In this document: positions 5,925-8,549 of the stretch, one piece after another
How positions within the stretch are numbered: position 1 is the first letter of the stretch
Layout of the letters: the number at the start of each line of letters is the position of its first letter
Assembly (NCBI GenBank): GCA_016199015.1
Contig: JACQHN010000092.1
Location: 1 to 8,549, forward strand
Direction of reading: 5' to 3'
DNA length: 8,549 bases
Source: Nitrospira defluvii
Lineage (GTDB): Bacteria; Nitrospirota; Nitrospiria; Nitrospirales; Nitrospiraceae
Position numbers and translations under genes: made by a program
The notes under the pieces: generated by a model
Databases searched by the model: none
What the model was told of the DNA's origin: nothing
What the model saw: the letters and a program-made list of their open reading frames with translations, nothing else

Positions 5925-8549
5925 GTGCAAACATCCATTCTCATTGTCGATGACGATCCCGATATCCGCGAGTCGCTCAGCGACATGTTGTCTCACGAGG
6001 GCTATGTAGTCCAGAGCGCCGCCACCGGCAACGAAGCGTTGCAGCATGCCAAGCGCCAACAATACGGTGCCGCACTCCTCGACATCCAATTGCCGGACCT
6101 GAATGGACTATCCGTCCTCAAGGTGATGATGGAGCTGGACCCCTCCCTTCCTATTATCATTCTGACGGGGAATGCCACGCCTGAAAACACGATCGGTTCT
6201 CTGACCAAAGGCGCGTTCGCCTACCTCACAAAACCCTATAACTCCCAAGAGTTGAAAGCTATTCTCCGCCGCGCCGTCTCGGTGAAGGGACTGGCCGTCC
6301 GGGCCGAGCACGTGGAGCAGGCCCTGCGTGCCAGTGAAGAACGGTTTCGAGCCTTAGTGGAATCGGCAGCCGATGCCATCGTGCTCGCCGATCAAAGCGG
6401 CCATATCATTTGGTGGAACGGCGCGGCGGAACGGATGTTCGGGCACAGCAAGCGCGAGGCCCTGGGACAGCCTCTGACCATGTTGATGCCGGAACGATTC
6501 CGATCGGCTCACAGCGCCGGCATTATGCGCCTCGCGCAAGGTGGAGCGTCGAAGCTGATCGGCACAGCGGTTGAATTGGTGGGCCTCACAAACACCGGCC
6601 AAGAATTCCCGATCGAACTGTCCCTGGCTTCCTGGCATGCGAAGGAAGGGCTTTTCTTCAGCGAGATCATTCGAGACATTACCCGGCGCAAGGGGGCCGA
6701 AGAATCAGTCGTCAGGCTGAGCCATCAGAATGCCCTGATTCTCGACAGCGCCGGAGAGGGCATCTTTGGCCTCGACCTACAAGGATGCGCCACCTTCGTC
6801 AATGCGACCGGCGCGCGCATGCTCGGCTGGAATTCTGCAGAGCTGATCGGCAAGGCCATGGCGCCTCTGCTCTACCGATCTGACGCACCCGGCTCCCAGC
6901 ACACCTCTGACCCTTTCTCTCTGCACTCGTCCCTCCGCGACGGAGCCATTCACCGCATTCAGAATGATACCTTTTGGAGAAAAGATGGTGCTCCATTTCC
7001 GGTTCATTACACCACGAGTCCCATCCGAGAACAGGATCGAGTGGTCGGCGTCGTGGTTGTGTTTCAGGACATCACCGAACACAAACGGCAGGAAAGTCTG
7101 CAGCAGGCGCAGCTCTCCATCAGTCATATCCTCGCTCAGGCCGGCACGATCGAAGAGGCTATTCCGCAACTCCTTCGAGTGGTCAGCGAGATGGGGCCCT
7201 GGGACATGGCGCTCTTCTGGCACCACTCTTTTACAGGTGAGACGCTGACTTGCGAGGGATCATGGGTCCGCCCTACTCACCGGTGGGACGATTTCGTCAC
7301 CTTGTGTGGCAAGAGCGAATTCCCGCCCGGCATCGATTTTCCTGGAGTCGCCTGGACCACGAAACTCCCGCTCTGGGTTCCGGATGCGTTGGCGCACCCT
7401 CAGTTCACCCGCGCCCCGACTGCCTCGCGCCTGGGTATCCATGGAGCCTGCGTCATTCCCATCCGCACCGGAGGCGTGATCCATGGCGTGTTGGAACTGT
7501 TTTCGGGCGCTACTCGCCCCACTGATCACAACCTCATCCAGATCATGGCCGACACGGGCATGAAGATCGGACAATTCATGGAACGAGCGCATGCCGGACA
7601 GGCCTTGCGCGCCAGCCATGACATGACGCAAAGCCTGCTGGCGAGTTTACCCGGCGCCATTCTCCTCTGCGGGCGCGACTTGCGCGTTGAGTATGCGAAC
7701 GACTTGGCCCATCACTACTTCTCCCAAGCCGGGGAATCTCTGACCGGCCGTTCCCTCTCCGAATACCTTGCCCTATCCGAGCCGGCCACTCAACGCCTGG
7801 TGCAGGAATGGATCGGCCTGTCGAGAGAATCGGCGCGGGGACTGTCGGAACGTGAATGTGAAGTCGCCAAGCGGGTCTATCGCTATCGATTCTTTCCTGT
7901 GGCCGATCCTGAGAGAGCCCAATATCAGCTGGGCATCGTGCTCTGGGATATCACAGAAGAAAAACAGCTCCAGGATCAACTCATTCAGGCCGAAAAACTC
8001 TCTAGCCTCGGCACGATGGTGTCCGGCATGGCGCATGAGATCAATAACCCGGCCCAGGCCATTCTCAGCATGGCCGAGTTGATCCAAGAAGAAGAGGATC
8101 CCGGCAAGGTCAGGGAATTCGCCGCCGATATCGTGAACTATGCCCGCCATGTGTCCACCGTCGTCCGGGATTTTGCCAGTTATGCCCGCTCAGCCGGTCG
8201 TGATGGAGAGACGGAGGTCGATGTGGCGGAGCGTCTGATGGAAGCGGTCAAGATGGTCCGGCGAGGGCCCCACTTCGGCTATGTGGAAGTCGTCACTCAA
8301 TTCAAGGCCCTCGCGTTTCTCCGGGCGCGCAAAGGCGAGATCGATCAGGTGTTCGTCAATTTGATCAGCAACGCGGCCCAGGCGATGGGCGGAACCGGCC
8401 GCTTGACGCTGGCCACCGCGCAGGATGAAGGATGGATTGATGTCACTATTGCGGACAACGGTCCCGGCATTCCACCGTCTATCTTGCCGATGATTTTTGA
8501 CCCGTTTTTCACCACGAAGGAGCCCGGAAAGGGGACCGGGCTCGGGCTC
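5925..8549 (+). CDS. Hybrid histidine kinase with N-terminal receiver, 3' end outside window
   Basis: This is a predicted cytoplasmic sensor kinase, open through the right edge with 875 codons visible and no membrane segment. Domains from the GTG: receiver about 4-125 with D9/D10, phospho-acceptor D53, T81 and K103; PAS1 about 136-255 (FixL-like H196 and R202); PAS2 about 264-388; GAF about 397-558; PAS3 about 564-680, ending WDITEEKQ; HisKA with H704 in [13 protein letters not shown] (ExxN phosphatase pattern); HATPase_c with N816 ([10 protein letters not shown]), D844 (DNGPGI), FDPFFTTK and the start of a canonical G2 box GTGLGL at the edge. The H-box and N-box types resemble NtrB-like kinases. 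A receiver placed before the kinase suggests that upstream phosphorylation controls the kinase. The start is chosen because paralogues begin just before the ILIVDDDPD strand. An in-frame ATG at 5841 would add 28 residues without a good ribosome site, and the GTG also lacks a strong one. The receiver-PAS-PAS half is paralogous to the first protein of the window. Expect the missing part to be the end of HATPase_c, possibly followed by more domains. Confidence 0.92.
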   Translation, partial: MQTSILIVDDDPDIRESLSDMLSHEGYVVQSAATGNEALQHAKRQQYGAALLDIQLPDLNGLSVLKVMMELDPSLPIIILTGNATPENTIGSLTKGAFAYLTKPYNSQELKAILRRAVSVKGLAVRAEHVEQALRASEERFRALVESAADAIVLADQSGHIIWWNGAAERMFGHSKREALGQPLTMLMPERFRSAHSAGIMRLAQGGASKLIGTAVELVGLTNTGQEFPIELSLASWHAKEGLFFSEIIRDITRRKGAEESVVRLSHQNALILDSAGEGIFGLDLQGCATFVNATGARMLGWNSAELIGKAMAPLLYRSDAPGSQHTSDPFSLHSSLRDGAIHRIQNDTFWRKDGAPFPVHYTTSPIREQDRVVGVVVVFQDITEHKRQESLQQAQLSISHILAQAGTIEEAIPQLLRVVSEMGPWDMALFWHHSFTGETLTCEGSWVRPTHRWDDFVTLCGKSEFPPGIDFPGVAWTTKLPLWVPDALAHPQFTRAPTASRLGIHGACVIPIRTGGVIHGVLELFSGATRPTDHNLIQIMADTGMKIGQFMERAHAGQALRASHDMTQSLLASLPGAILLCGRDLRVEYANDLAHHYFSQAGESLTGRSLSEYLALSEPATQRLVQEWIGLSRESARGLSERECEVAKRVYRYRFFPVADPERAQYQLGIVLWDITEEKQLQDQLIQAEKLSSLGTMVSGMAHEINNPAQAILSMAELIQEEEDPGKVREFAADIVNYARHVSTVVRDFASYARSAGRDGETEVDVAERLMEAVKMVRRGPHFGYVEVVTQFKALAFLRARKGEIDQVFVNLISNAAQAMGGTGRLTLATAQDEGWIDVTIADNGPGIPPSILPMIFDPFFTTKEPGKGTGLGL

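Overview
The window (about 8.5 kb, GC-rich, every gene on the + strand) is a cluster of signal-transduction genes. The multi-PAS receivers and kinases, the style of the substrate-binding protein and the codon use suggest a Gram-negative environmental bacterium. Nitrospira (Nitrospirota) is my best guess, by resemblance only; no rRNA or marker gene is present to confirm it.

Layout: (1) 2-2335, the 3' part of a gene whose start lies left of the window. It encodes a receiver domain followed by five PAS domains and no recognisable output domain. (2) 2393-3361, a secreted substrate-binding protein of the ABC_sub_bind type (Pfam PF04392, COG2984), with no transporter permease or ATPase gene beside it. 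(3) 3361-5679, a membrane histidine kinase (TM, extracytoplasmic domain, TM, HAMP, GAF, HisKA, HATPase_c). Its ATG overlaps the stop of the binding-protein gene by one base. (4) A 245-base gap with no gene, holding a possible sigma-54 promoter and an imperfect palindrome. (5) 5925 to the right edge, a receiver-PAS-PAS-GAF-PAS-HisKA-HATPase_c hybrid kinase, cut off by the window inside its ATP-binding domain.

The first three genes look like one operon (gaps of 57 and -1 bases); the fourth may have its own promoter. The first and last proteins are paralogues over their receiver-PAS-PAS halves (about 57% identity in the receiver by hand count) but differ completely after that. One ends after further PAS domains; the other acquires GAF, PAS and kinase domains.

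Working model (inference): the binding protein is an orphan periplasmic ligand sensor that presents its ligand to the membrane kinase, as TorT does for TorS or LuxP for LuxQ. The kinase would phosphorylate one or both N-terminal receivers of the flanking soluble multi-sensor proteins, which add cytoplasmic cues through PAS and GAF domains. No DNA-binding, GGDEF or other effector output is encoded in the window, so the final target lies outside it. No RNA genes, mobile elements, CRISPR arrays or intrinsic terminators were seen.
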